From assembly GCF_018070025.1 (NCBI RefSeq), contig NZ_JAGPYQ010000001.1, positions 1,736,001 to 1,800,000 of the forward strand: a stretch of DNA of 64,000 bases. Direction: 5' to 3'. Both the position numbers and the translations under genes were made by a program. Below, one piece after another: positions 35,453 through 44,384 of the stretch (positions are counted from its first letter, which is position 1; every line of letters starts with the position of its first letter). The notes beneath the pieces were generated by a model. It saw nothing but the letters and a program-made list of their open reading frames with translations, was not told the DNA's origin and searched no databases. Source of the stretch: Streptomyces liliiviolaceus. Its GTDB lineage: Bacteria; Actinomycetota; Actinomycetes; Streptomycetales; Streptomycetaceae.

Positions 35453-36852
35453 GCGGCCACGACGAGCGAGCACGCCACGACGAGCACGGTCGCCACGGCG
35501 ACGACGACGAGCAAGAGCAGCACGCTGGGAACGGAACTGTGAATCACGGCCCCTCGGAGAACCCGGGCCCGGAGGAGTCGGGCCGCACGGATACGGAAGG
35601 CCGCCCGTCGGACCCCTCGCCGGACCGCTCGGCGGGTGGTTCCTCGGACGACCCGACCCACTCGACCGAGCCGGTCGAGCCGGTCGAGCCGATCGAGGCC
35701 GAGACTGAGACCGAGGCCGCGGGCAGCGCGCCGGAGAAAGCTTCCGGCGACGCACCGACCAAGGTCTCGCCCCTGGCCCCGCTGTCCGCCCTCTCCTCCT
35801 TGTCCGCTCAGTCCGCTCAGTCCTCGAAGGGCTCCTCGGGAGACGCCGACGAGTCCGGACCGGACGTGTTCGGCTCCGACGAACTGGCCCTGCGGCGGCT
35901 GCTGCACCAGGCCGTCGAGGAGATCGAGCCGACCGACGGCACGCTGGACCATCTGCGGCGCGCGGTACCGGCACGGCGGGCACGCAAGCGCCAGGCCCTC
36001 GTCGGCATGGCCGCCGCCGCGCTCTTCATCGGCACGGCGGTCCCGGCCCTCGTGCACGTCTCGAACTCCACGGGCTCCAACGCCGACCCCTCCATGGCGG
36101 GCAACACCTCGGCGACCCAGGGCGGCGCGAACGAGGGCAAGGAATCCTCCTCGGGAAGCGGCTCCGGCGATTCCTCGGGCTCGTCCAAGGGCTCCGGCAA
36201 GGGTGACAAGAAGGACGACACGAGCAAGGGCAAGGGCGGCGACGGCGGCTCGGCCGGCACCCAGCCCACGGCCTCCACCGCGAGCGCGCCGACCTGTACA
36301 TCGATGCAGCTCACCGCCGTTGCCGGGGGCGGCACACCCGACGCCACCGGCGCGGTCTACGGCACCTTCACCGTCACCAACGTCTCCACCGCCAGCTGTA
36401 CGGTCGTCGGCAGCGGCTCGGTGTCGTCGACCGCGCTGGGCGCCGCGGACCAGTCCCAGCTCTCGACGGTGCTGCACATGGCGGGCGACGCCGCCGCCGG
36501 GCTGCCCGACCCGTCCACGTACGCCTCCTCCCTGCTGCTGCCGCCGGGCGGGACGTACAACGTGAAGTTCGCCTGGGTGCCCTCGGCGACCTGCCCGACC
36601 AGCGGCGGCAACGGCGGCGGGGAACCCTCGCCCGACCCGACCCCCACCGAGGACCCCACCGGGGACAGCGGCGGTACGGCCTCGGAGGGCACGAGCGGCG
36701 CGGAGACGCAGCTCATGAGGGCCGACGGGACCGTCGACGGAAGCGTCAGCGTGTCCTACACGGCCGAGGGCGGCGCACCGGCGACCGCGACGACCGTGTC
36801 CAACGCGTGTGCCGGGACGGTCTACCGGACCGGTGTGCTGGCCGGTTCCTGA
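35449..36852 (+). CDS. Single-TM secreted-domain protein coupled to the sigma factor (putative anti-sigma)
   Basis: 467 aa. The cytoplasmic part is a long acidic Ser/Pro/Glu-rich region (repeats EPVEPVEPIEAETETE) ending in a helical segment (DELALRRLLHQAVEEIEPTDGTLDHLRRAVPARRARKR). One TM helix (about 185-205) and a Ser/Gly-rich spacer lead to an external beta domain (CTSMQLTAVAGG...YGTFTVTNVSTASCTVVGSGSV...). The layout, with translational coupling to an ECF sigma gene, suggests an anti-sigma or sensor, but no zinc-binding anti-sigma motif is visible. Confidence 0.85.
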   Translation: MSGHDERARHDEHGRHGDDDEQEQHAGNGTVNHGPSENPGPEESGRTDTEGRPSDPSPDRSAGGSSDDPTHSTEPVEPVEPIEAETETEAAGSAPEKASGDAPTKVSPLAPLSALSSLSAQSAQSSKGSSGDADESGPDVFGSDELALRRLLHQAVEEIEPTDGTLDHLRRAVPARRARKRQALVGMAAAALFIGTAVPALVHVSNSTGSNADPSMAGNTSATQGGANEGKESSSGSGSGDSSGSSKGSGKGDKKDDTSKGKGGDGGSAGTQPTASTASAPTCTSMQLTAVAGGGTPDATGAVYGTFTVTNVSTASCTVVGSGSVSSTALGAADQSQLSTVLHMAGDAAAGLPDPSTYASSLLLPPGGTYNVKFAWVPSATCPTSGGNGGGEPSPDPTPTEDPTGDSGGTASEGTSGAETQLMRADGTVDGSVSVSYTAEGGAPATATTVSNACAGTVYRTGVLAGS

Positions 36853-36936
36853 CCGCGACGGCTCCTGACCACGACGGTTCCTGATCGCGGCGGTTCCTGA
36901 CCGCGACGGGCCCGGGCAGCCAGCCGCTCGGGCCCG
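36845..36936. repeat. Tandem TCCTGACCGCGACGGC repeats and terminator-like hairpin
   Basis: Four copies of a 16-bp unit begin inside the last codons of the preceding gene and run to 36910. A stem follows (GGGCCCGGGC/GCTCGGGCCC, about 36907-36936), suitable as a terminator between the convergent genes. Confidence 0.65.
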
Positions 36937-36951
36937 GGGCGCCGGGCCGTG

Positions 36952-37767
36952 TCAGGCAGTGGCGGACGAGGTGGACGACACCTTCGTGGCGCCGGTCTCC
37001 GCCGGAGTCTCCTCCACGAGACCCAGCTCCGCGTCCTGCGCGAACTCCACCTCGCGCCGCATCAGCCGGAACCACATGAAGACCACGAAGCCCGCGAAGA
37101 CGAACCACTCCCCGGTGTACCCCAGGTTCTGGAAGGCCTTCAGATCCAGGCCCGTGTCCGAGGGCGCGGCAGCGGGCACGGCCTTCATCCCCGGGTCGGC
37201 CTCGGCGAGCGTGATCCACGCGTCGTACATCTTGTACGGCACCAGGTTCACCAGGGACGCCGAGCTGATCGCGCCGGTCTGTCCGGCGGGGAGCCCGCCG
37301 GCCGCGGGCACGCCGTTCGACCCGGGTGTCTCCGACGCCTGGAGCGCGCCGGTCACGGTGACCTCGCCGGCCGGAGCCGCCGGGGCCTTCGCGGTGTCGG
37401 CGTCACCGGCGAGCCAGCCCCGGACCACCGGCAGGGCCCTGCCGTCGTCGGTGCGCAGCATCGTCAGGACGTAGAAGCCCCGCTCGTCGTCCAGCTCCCG
37501 GCCGGGCACGAGCAACTGTTTCCCGTACCGGCCCGTCGCCGTGGCCTGCTTGCCCGACGTCTTCTTGTCCACGGGCAGCAGCCGCGCGAGCGGCCGCGGA
37601 GCCTGCGTCCTGGCCGCCGAGGCCTGTTCGCCGGCGTCGCGATGGTCCTGGACGCGGTCCTCGAAACGCCCCAACTGCCATGACCCCATGAACACGCAGA
37701 AGGGGATGGCCAACAGCACGAAGACGTTGATCCCCCACCAGCGGGGCGTCAGCAGGAACCGGTACAC
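36952..37767 (-). CDS. SURF1-family cytochrome oxidase biogenesis protein
   Basis: 271 aa. It has an N-terminal TM (LTPRWWGINVFVLLAIPFCVFMGSWQLGRF, the hallmark WQLGR), a periplasmic domain (TATGRYGKQLLVPGRELDDERGFYVLTMLRTDDGRALPVVRGWL) and a C-terminal TM (GEWFVFAGFVVFMWFRLMRRE). SURF1 proteins help insert heme a into the aa3-type oxidase. The start ATG follows the conserved N-terminus. Monocistronic. Confidence 0.94.
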   Translation of the reverse strand: MYRFLLTPRWWGINVFVLLAIPFCVFMGSWQLGRFEDRVQDHRDAGEQASAARTQAPRPLARLLPVDKKTSGKQATATGRYGKQLLVPGRELDDERGFYVLTMLRTDDGRALPVVRGWLAGDADTAKAPAAPAGEVTVTGALQASETPGSNGVPAAGGLPAGQTGAISSASLVNLVPYKMYDAWITLAEADPGMKAVPAAAPSDTGLDLKAFQNLGYTGEWFVFAGFVVFMWFRLMRREVEFAQDAELGLVEETPAETGATKVSSTSSATA

Positions 37768-37853
37768 AACCCCAAAGGTACGGGGCCCCCGCGGAGAGCA
37801 CGGCCGAGGGGGGTGCCTCGGCCCCGGCCCTCCCCGCGAGGGCTCCGGCGCGG

Positions 37854-39716
37854 TCAGCCGCCCAGGTGCCGCTCCGCGAAGTCCAGTTCCAGCCGGACCT
37901 GCTTGATCCGCTCGTCCACGACCAGCGAACCGTGCCCCGCGTCATAGCGGTACACCTCGTGGTCCGCGTCCCGCGAGGCCAGGCGGGTCACATAGTTCTC
38001 CACCTGACGGATCGGGCAGCGCGGGTCGTTGACCCCGGCGGAGATGTAGACCGGTGCCTTCACCGCGTCGACGTACGTCAGCGGGGACGACGCCTCGAAG
38101 CGCTCCGGAACCTCCTCCGGGGTGCCGCCGAGCAGCGTGCGGTCCATCGCCTTCAGGGCCTCCATCTCGTCGTGGTAGGCCGTCACATAGTCCGCGACCG
38201 GCACCGCGGCGATACCGAGCGCCCACGCCTCGGGCTGCGTACCCAGCCCGAGGAGGGTGAGGTAGCCGCCCCATGAACCGCCGGTCAGGATCAGCCGGTC
38301 CGGGTCGGCGGACCCGGACGAGACCGCCCATTCCCGTACGGCCTCGATGTCCTCCAGCTCGATCAGGCCGACCCGGTGCTTGAGGGCGTCCGTCCACTCC
38401 CGCCCGTATCCCGTGGAACCCCGGTAGTTGACCCGGATCACCATGTACCCGTGGTCCACCCAGGCCGCCGGGCCCGCCGCGAACGAGTCGCTGTCGTGCC
38501 AGGTCGGGCCGCCGTGGATGTCGAAGACGGTCGGGAGGGGACCGCTCGCTCCGGCCGGCCGCTGGACCAGGGCGTGGATGCGGCCGCCGGGACCCGTCAC
38601 CCACACGTCCTCGACGGGCACCGATCGCGGGGCCTTCATACCGGGCGGATCGAGGACGACCTCGCCGGACGTCGAGCGGACCACCGGCGCCTCCGCGGAG
38701 GACGACCACAGATACTCCACGCTGCCGTCGGGGCGGGCGGTCGCGCCCGACACCGAGCCCTTGGGCGTCGGCACCCGCTCCAGCCCGCGGGTCGCCAGGT
38801 CGAACCGCCACAGCTCGCTGCGCGCCTCGAAGCTGTTGACGACGAGCAGGGCGGAGCCGTCCGGATACCACTCGGCGCTCAGGTCGCCGTCCAGCTGCGA
38901 GGTCAGCTCCAGGTCCGTCTCCTCGCCGGACACCACGTCCCACACCATCGGCTCCCAGCGCCCGCGCCGCTGGTGTCCGACGAGCAGCCGGGTGTCCCCG
39001 GCCACCGGGGCGAAGCCCAGCACCTCAAGGCCCAGCTCGGCCGTGCCGTCCTTGGTGTCGTCCAGCTCGGAGACCGTCGAACCGTCCATCCGCAGCACCC
39101 GCAGCGCGGAGTGCATCGCGTCACCGTGCTCGGTGTGCTCGACCGCGATCAGTGTGCCGTCGTGCGAGAGGTCGCCCACTCCCGCCGACTCGCGGTGCCG
39201 GTAGACCTCGACGGGGTCCTCGCCGATGCGGCTGACGTAGATCGTCGAACCGTCCTCGTCGGTCGACCTGCCGACGATCGCCGTCCGCCCGTCCCGCCCG
39301 AGCGCGAGCCCGGCGGGGTAGGAGGGGTCGAGCCCTGGAGCGGCGGGTGCGTCGGGGCCGGCCGGTCCGCCCCGGCCTTCGGACCCGTCCTCACCGTCCG
39401 CCCCGGCGGTGAAGGGCTGCCGGCGCCAGATGCCGAACTCGTCGCCGTCCTTGTCGTCGAACCACCAGATCCACTCGCCGTCGGGCGACAGCACGCCGTC
39501 CGTCGTCCCGTTGGGCCGGTCCGTGACCTGGCGCTGGGCGCCCGTCGCACGGTCCCACGCGTACAACTCGTACGTCCCCGTCGCGTTGGAGACGAACAGG
39601 GACCGGTGCGGGGCGTCCTCCGCCCAGTCCGGCAAGGACACCCGCGGCGCCCGGAAGCGCTTCTCCCATTCGGGCATGGTTCCCTCGTGCGGGATGGACC
39701 CGTTGCTCTCAGTCAT
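37854..39716 (-). CDS. S9 prolyl-oligopeptidase-family peptidase
   Basis: 620 aa. An N-terminal beta-propeller with repeated blades (LFVSNATGTYELYAWDRATG...VLSPDGEWIWWFDDKDGD...) is joined to a C-terminal alpha/beta-hydrolase domain. The nucleophile motif GGSWGGYL is near residue 480, with the catalytic Asp region GVNDPRCPI and the catalytic His in YDAGHGS. It resembles acylaminoacyl-peptidases, cytosolic enzymes that trim acylated peptides. I start at ATG 39716, not 5 codons earlier. No signal peptide. Confidence 0.93.
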   Translation of the reverse strand: MTESNGSIPHEGTMPEWEKRFRAPRVSLPDWAEDAPHRSLFVSNATGTYELYAWDRATGAQRQVTDRPNGTTDGVLSPDGEWIWWFDDKDGDEFGIWRRQPFTAGADGEDGSEGRGGPAGPDAPAAPGLDPSYPAGLALGRDGRTAIVGRSTDEDGSTIYVSRIGEDPVEVYRHRESAGVGDLSHDGTLIAVEHTEHGDAMHSALRVLRMDGSTVSELDDTKDGTAELGLEVLGFAPVAGDTRLLVGHQRRGRWEPMVWDVVSGEETDLELTSQLDGDLSAEWYPDGSALLVVNSFEARSELWRFDLATRGLERVPTPKGSVSGATARPDGSVEYLWSSSAEAPVVRSTSGEVVLDPPGMKAPRSVPVEDVWVTGPGGRIHALVQRPAGASGPLPTVFDIHGGPTWHDSDSFAAGPAAWVDHGYMVIRVNYRGSTGYGREWTDALKHRVGLIELEDIEAVREWAVSSGSADPDRLILTGGSWGGYLTLLGLGTQPEAWALGIAAVPVADYVTAYHDEMEALKAMDRTLLGGTPEEVPERFEASSPLTYVDAVKAPVYISAGVNDPRCPIRQVENYVTRLASRDADHEVYRYDAGHGSLVVDERIKQVRLELDFAERHLGG

Positions 39717-39820
39717 GGCCCCATATTGCACGCACAGGACGACATCGTGCTGACGGGCCCCTCAGCCTGTGGATAACTCTCCGGCCGGAGGGGGCGGTGG
39801 TTCGGCCGAACCTTGAATCT

Positions 39821-39892
39821 CCGCAGTTCAGAGCAGCTCGGAGCAGCTCGGAGCAGCTCGGAGCGGCTCAGAGCAGTTCAGAGCAGTTCAGA
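39821..39892. repeat. Tandem 10-bp repeat
   Basis: Seven copies of GAGCAGCTCG / GAGCAGTTCA in perfect 10-bp register (one helical turn each) lie between divergently placed gene ends. The intergenic GC-rich element (39943-39966) and three 12-bp GGCTACGGGCCC units (39987-40022) follow. Function unknown. Phased sites of this kind could bind a protein on one DNA face. Confidence 0.8.
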
Positions 39893-40024
39893 AGTGATTG
39901 CCGCGGGCAGCACGGTGGGCACCTGCGGGTGCGTCGTGGTTGCTCGCGCCGTTCCCCGCGCCCCTTGCGGGGCCCAGATGCGGACCGGCTACGGGCCCGG
40001 CTACGGGCCCGGCTGCGGGCCCAG

Positions 40025-42181
40025 TCAGGGGGCGCCGCCGGTCGTCCGGTCGCGGGTGCCGCGGCCCAGCAGTTCGGCGAGGCCCCGGCGGGTGGCGGCG
40101 ATGACCACGCGGTCGCCGGCGCCGAGCACGTAGTTCGGGGGCAGGTCCCAGACCAGGCCCGAGGGGCGGTCGCGGTCCGGAGCCGACGAAGGCGAGGCCG
40201 CGGACGGGGCCGGGACCGGGGCCGGGGACGCGGGGCTGTTCGGCGCGGGCGGGGCAGGGTCGGCCGTCGGACGGGGACGGCGTCCGCCCGGGCCCGCGCT
40301 GTCCAGAACCTCCGTGTCCAGGGCCAGCACCCGCCACGCCCCCGCACGGAACGCCTCGGCGACGGTCCGGCCCTCCAGATGCGGATGCCCCGCGACGTCC
40401 AGCGCCGCGAAGAGCAGCACCCGGCGTTCCACGGGGATCGCCCCCAGGATCTGGCGGCCCATCATCGCTCCGGCGAAGGCGGGCGCGGCCAGATGGGAGA
40501 CGCTGCGGCTGCGGGTGAGCGCGTTCGGGTGGGTGGCACGCAGGGTGCGGTAGACGGCCGTGGCGAAGTCGTCGTCGTACAGGCGCAGGACGACCCGCAG
40601 ATCGGGCCGCACCGACCGTGCGTACAGGGCGGCTTCGAGGTTCGTGGTGTCGGCGCTCGTCAGGGCGAGCAGGGCGTGCGCCCGGTGGATCTTGGCGGCT
40701 TCCAGGACGCCCTCCTGGGTGACGTCACCGAGTACGACGGGCACGCGCAGCCGGCGCGCCAGCGCGAGCCCGCGCGCCTCGGGGTCGGCCTCGACGCACA
40801 CCACGGGGATGTGGAGTTCGCGAAGGCGCGCGAGGACCCGCGTACCGATCTTGCCGACCCCGAGGAGGACGACGTGACCGGAGAGCCCGCGGGGCGGCCT
40901 GCGCAGCGCCGTCCCGCTGCGGAACGTACCGAGACCCTCCAGGACGGCGGCGAGGAGTACGGGGAGCAGCAGCAACCCGATGAGTCCGGAGAGGAGTTGG
41001 AGGATCTGGCGGCCGAGGGGGTCGTCCAGCGCGGGATCGTTGATCGCGAAGAGGTCGAGGAGGGTCAGATAGGTGGCGTGCAGCGGATGGGCGCCCGTGA
41101 CGAGCATGGACGCGACCGCGAGCGCGACCACACAGGCCACCAGACCGGCGAATGACCAGCGCAGCCGCCGCGAGAACAGTCTGCCGAGGGGCAGCCCGAT
41201 GGACATCCCGCCCGGCAGCACACCGCGTCCGGCGGGCAGCGGGGGACCGGAGTACGACACGGCCTCCAGGACGATCGTGCCGCGGCCGGTCGCGGCGGCC
41301 ACGGACGCCTCGTCGGGCAGCAGCCGCGGCCCGTGTTCGCCGCTGCTCTCCGAACCGTCCGCGCCGGCCGGGTCGTTGGTGGTGGCCGAGAGCAGGGCCA
41401 GGGTGCACAGCCCGGGGTCGGCGACCTGCCCCGGCCCCGGCGGCTGCCGTTCCACGGCCCGCAGCATCAGCCCGTCGGTCTGTACGACCTTGCTGGTCCC
41501 GGCCACGGCGGTGGCGGCCAGCGCGGGCGCGGCGGTGTCCGCGTCGGAGAGTACGGTCGTGGAGGCGTCGACGAGACCGGGCGCGGGCGCGTCCGTGGAC
41601 TCCCCGCTCCCCGCCATGGCCAGGGCGGACGCCTGGTCGAGCAGGGCCTCGATGTGCTGGCCGAGGCGGCGGTTGTAGAGCCTTATGACCAGCCGCAGAC
41701 GCGGGCTGAGCCGACGGGCCATGAGGGCCGCGCGGATGTTGGTCTCGTCGTCGTCATGGACGAGGGCCAGCGCGTGGGCGTGCTCGACGCCGGCCTCGGC
41801 GAGCACGGCCTCGGTCAGGACGGCGGCCTCCAGCACCTGTTCGGCGCGGGGCCCTTCGGAACCGCTCCCGGCGCTGCCGCTGCCACTGCCGTTTCCGCCC
41901 GCGGCCGTGACGCCGTTGCCCGTCGCCCGGGTCATGGCGGCCGACACGCGGTCGAGCAGCGTCGAGGCGCGGGCCCGTCCCACGACCGGGGGCCGCGCGG
42001 TCCGCTCGGCGGACGGTACGACCAGCGTCACCCGCTCCTTGTAGACGCCCCGCAACTCGGCCGCCAGCCGGTGCGCGAGAGCGTCGTCCCCGCACACCAC
42101 CATGTGCGCGGCGCGGTTGTCCGCACCGCGATCGTCCGGCCCGCGATCGTTCGATCCGCTCTGATTCGGAAGGCTCCCCAC
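40025..42181 (-). CDS. RCK-TM-RCK potassium-channel-like protein (two TrkA-N domains)
   Basis: 718 aa. Two NAD-binding RCK/TrkA-N-type domains flank a short membrane part. The first (about 18-300) begins HMVVCGDDALAHRLAAEL. The TM region at about 360-450 (WSFAGLVACVVALAVASMLV ... LLSGLIGLLLLPVLLAAVLE) has a pore-loop-like segment (YLTLLDLFAIND). The second RCK (about 470-650) begins HVVLLGVGKIGTRVLARL. This resembles Castor/Pollux-like channels with tandem RCKs, but the order is unusual. I choose GTG 42181 (VGSLPNQSG). The long frame upstream is a shadow. Confidence 0.82.
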   Translation of the reverse strand: MGSLPNQSGSNDRGPDDRGADNRAAHMVVCGDDALAHRLAAELRGVYKERVTLVVPSAERTARPPVVGRARASTLLDRVSAAMTRATGNGVTAAGGNGSGSGSAGSGSEGPRAEQVLEAAVLTEAVLAEAGVEHAHALALVHDDDETNIRAALMARRLSPRLRLVIRLYNRRLGQHIEALLDQASALAMAGSGESTDAPAPGLVDASTTVLSDADTAAPALAATAVAGTSKVVQTDGLMLRAVERQPPGPGQVADPGLCTLALLSATTNDPAGADGSESSGEHGPRLLPDEASVAAATGRGTIVLEAVSYSGPPLPAGRGVLPGGMSIGLPLGRLFSRRLRWSFAGLVACVVALAVASMLVTGAHPLHATYLTLLDLFAINDPALDDPLGRQILQLLSGLIGLLLLPVLLAAVLEGLGTFRSGTALRRPPRGLSGHVVLLGVGKIGTRVLARLRELHIPVVCVEADPEARGLALARRLRVPVVLGDVTQEGVLEAAKIHRAHALLALTSADTTNLEAALYARSVRPDLRVVLRLYDDDFATAVYRTLRATHPNALTRSRSVSHLAAPAFAGAMMGRQILGAIPVERRVLLFAALDVAGHPHLEGRTVAEAFRAGAWRVLALDTEVLDSAGPGGRRPRPTADPAPPAPNSPASPAPVPAPSAASPSSAPDRDRPSGLVWDLPPNYVLGAGDRVVIAATRRGLAELLGRGTRDRTTGGAP

Positions 42182-42376
42182 AACAGCACAGACTGCCTCA
42201 CGGGTACGGGCGGTTGCACGGTGGCCTGCCGCGAGGGAACCGGCGCCAGGACGGGGCCAGGAACCGGCTCCGGGAACCCGTGGCGTACCGGGATGAGAAG
42301 CTGTGCCGGAACGGGCGTACTGAAGGTGGAGGGCGATCCACCGACGAAGCCCTTCCCTACCGGAGGTACCTCTCCC

Positions 42377-43456
42377 GTGACCACAACCGACGCCAGGCAG
42401 CCCGGGGTTGAGGACCGCGAGACGCACGGCACGACGGCGCAAGCCACAGCCGATACGACGGCCGATTCGACGGCCGATACGACAGCGGACACCGGTGGGC
42501 CGAAGGGCTGGCAGTTCAACTCCCCCCTCGTCCTGACCATGCTGCTGCTCGCGGGCGTGGTGCTCCAGGACCCCATCCGCGGGGCGCTGTCCGCGCCGGT
42601 GATGCAGAGCTGGATGACCGTGTTCGTCGCGGTGATCGTGCAGGCGCTGCCCTTCCTGGTGCTCGGCGTGATGCTGTCGGCGGTCATCGCGGTGTTCGTC
42701 CCGCCGTCGTTCTTCGCCCGCGCGCTGCCGAAGAGGCCCGCCCTCGCGGTACCGGTCGCGGGCATGGCCGGAGCGGTGCTGCCGGGCTGCGAGTGCGCCT
42801 CCGTGCCGGTGGCCGGGGCGCTGGTGCGCCGGGGCGTCACGCCCGCGGCGGCGCTCGCGTTCCTGCTGTCGGCGCCCGCGATCAACCCGATCGTGCTGAC
42901 GGCGACCGCGGTCGCGTTCCCGGGCGAGCCGGAGATGGTCCTGGCCCGTTTCGTGGCGAGCCTGCTGGTGGCCTGCGCGATGGGCTGGCTCTGGCACCGG
43001 CTGGGCCGCGCGGACTGGCTGCGCCCGCCGGAGCGCCCCTCCTGGGAGGGACAGGGCAAGGGGGCGGCGTTCTGGGGATCGGTACGGCACGACGTGATGC
43101 ACGCGGGAGGGTTCCTGGTCGTCGGCGCGATGGCCGCGGCGACGCTCAAGGCGGTGGTCCCGGCGGACTGGCTCGGATACGCCGCCGACAACATGGTGGT
43201 GTCGATCCTCGCCCTGGCGGTCCTGGCCGTACTCCTGTCCATCTGCTCCGAGGCGGACGCCTTCGTGGCCGCGTCCCTCACCCAGTTCTCCCTGACGGCC
43301 CGGCTGGCCTTCCTGGTCGTCGGCCCGATGATCGACCTGAAGCTCTTCGCGATGCAGACGGCGACGTTCGGCCGCGGTTTCGCCCTGCGCTTCGCGCCCG
43401 CCACCTTCGCGCTGGCCGTCCTGGTGTCGTCCCTGGTCGGGGCGGTGCTCCTGTGA
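42377..43456 (+). CDS. DUF318/UPF0718 permease
   Basis: 359 aa. After a Thr/Ala/Asp-rich N-tail (TADTTADSTADTTAD) come about eight TM helices. The conserved motif PGCECASVP lies in the third or fourth TM, as in ArsP-type organoarsenical permeases, and SICSEADAFVAASL in the second half. The GTG at 42377 has GGAGG upstream at a rather long spacing of 10 nt. It overlaps the next gene by 4 nt. Pairs of this permease with a TIGR03943 protein (like B. subtilis YcgR/YcgQ) are widespread. The substrate is not established. Confidence 0.88.
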   Translation: MTTTDARQPGVEDRETHGTTAQATADTTADSTADTTADTGGPKGWQFNSPLVLTMLLLAGVVLQDPIRGALSAPVMQSWMTVFVAVIVQALPFLVLGVMLSAVIAVFVPPSFFARALPKRPALAVPVAGMAGAVLPGCECASVPVAGALVRRGVTPAAALAFLLSAPAINPIVLTATAVAFPGEPEMVLARFVASLLVACAMGWLWHRLGRADWLRPPERPSWEGQGKGAAFWGSVRHDVMHAGGFLVVGAMAAATLKAVVPADWLGYAADNMVVSILALAVLAVLLSICSEADAFVAASLTQFSLTARLAFLVVGPMIDLKLFAMQTATFGRGFALRFAPATFALAVLVSSLVGAVLL

Positions 43457-44199
43457 ACCGCCAGGCACAGGCAGCGGTGCTCTTCCTCACCGGCGGAGCG
43501 ATCCTGCACGCGGGCCTCACCGACCTCTATCTGCGGTACGTCAAGGCGGGGTTGAGGCCGCTGCTGCTGGCGGCGGGGGTGGTCCTGATGGCGACGGCGA
43601 TCGCGACGCTCTGGTACGACCGCCGCGAACGCCGGACACAGCCGGACGCCCACCCCGGCTCCGACCCCCGCCCTCATGCGCACGCCCACCGGGAACCCGG
43701 CGTCGCCTGGCTCATGACCCTCCCCCTCCTGGCCCTCGTCCTGGTGGCCCCGCCGGCGCTCGGCTCGTACAGCGCGATGCGCACGGGGACGGCCCTGCAG
43801 AAACAGCCGTGGGGGTTCGCCGACCTTCCCGAGGGGGACCCCGTCCGCCTGAGCCTCGTCGACTACGCGGGCCGCGCCGCGTACGACCACGGCCGCTCGC
43901 TCGACGACCGCCGTATCAGGACGGCGGGCTTCCTGGCGATGGGCGGTGACGGCACGCCCTATCTGGTGCGCATGGCGCTCAGTTGCTGCGCGGCGGACGC
44001 CCAGCCGGTGAAGATAGGCCTGACCGGCCACACGCCCACGGTCCTGCGCCCGGACACCTGGCTGGAGGTCACGGGCACGTACACCGGGAAGCGGACGAAG
44101 GACCCGGTGAACGGAGGGGTCGTCCCGTTCCTGGACGTCACGGAGGCCAAGCCGATCAAGGCGCCCCGCGACCCGTACGACGAGAGCTGGAACGGCTGA
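43453..44199 (+). CDS. TIGR03943/DUF1980-family permease partner
   Basis: 248 aa. Three TM helices (about 7-25, 32-52, 84-104) around a His-rich loop (PHAHAHRE) lead to an extracytoplasmic domain with FLAMGGDGTPYLVRMALSCCAADAQPV (conserved CC) and WLEVTGTY. GTG start overlapping the upstream permease stop, so the two are made together. The His-rich loop and CC motif hint at metal binding. Confidence 0.88.
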   Translation: MNRQAQAAVLFLTGGAILHAGLTDLYLRYVKAGLRPLLLAAGVVLMATAIATLWYDRRERRTQPDAHPGSDPRPHAHAHREPGVAWLMTLPLLALVLVAPPALGSYSAMRTGTALQKQPWGFADLPEGDPVRLSLVDYAGRAAYDHGRSLDDRRIRTAGFLAMGGDGTPYLVRMALSCCAADAQPVKIGLTGHTPTVLRPDTWLEVTGTYTGKRTKDPVNGGVVPFLDVTEAKPIKAPRDPYDESWNG

Positions 44200-44384
44200 G
44201 ACGCCACGTACCCGCTGTCCTTGGGCGGGCCAAGCTGTCGATCCCCTGTCGATACGAGGTACGGGAGGGGGAGGAGCGCCGGTGTTGGGTCAGGATGAAC
44301 GAGCGCGCCACGGCCGCCATCGCAGGAACGGCCGCGTACCCAACCGCAGTTGCAGTTCTCAGCCTTCCAAGGAGGCCCGGAACG

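Noticed and set aside
41333..42376. N-terminal extension of the DUF318 permease
   Set aside because: Antisense to the RCK gene. A GTG with GGAGG at 42377 fits the family.
40025..43468. Reading the RCK gene as 1147 aa
   Set aside because: The upstream 429 codons overlap the DUF318 permease antisense and have no domain pattern. The GTG at 42181 gives the expected start.
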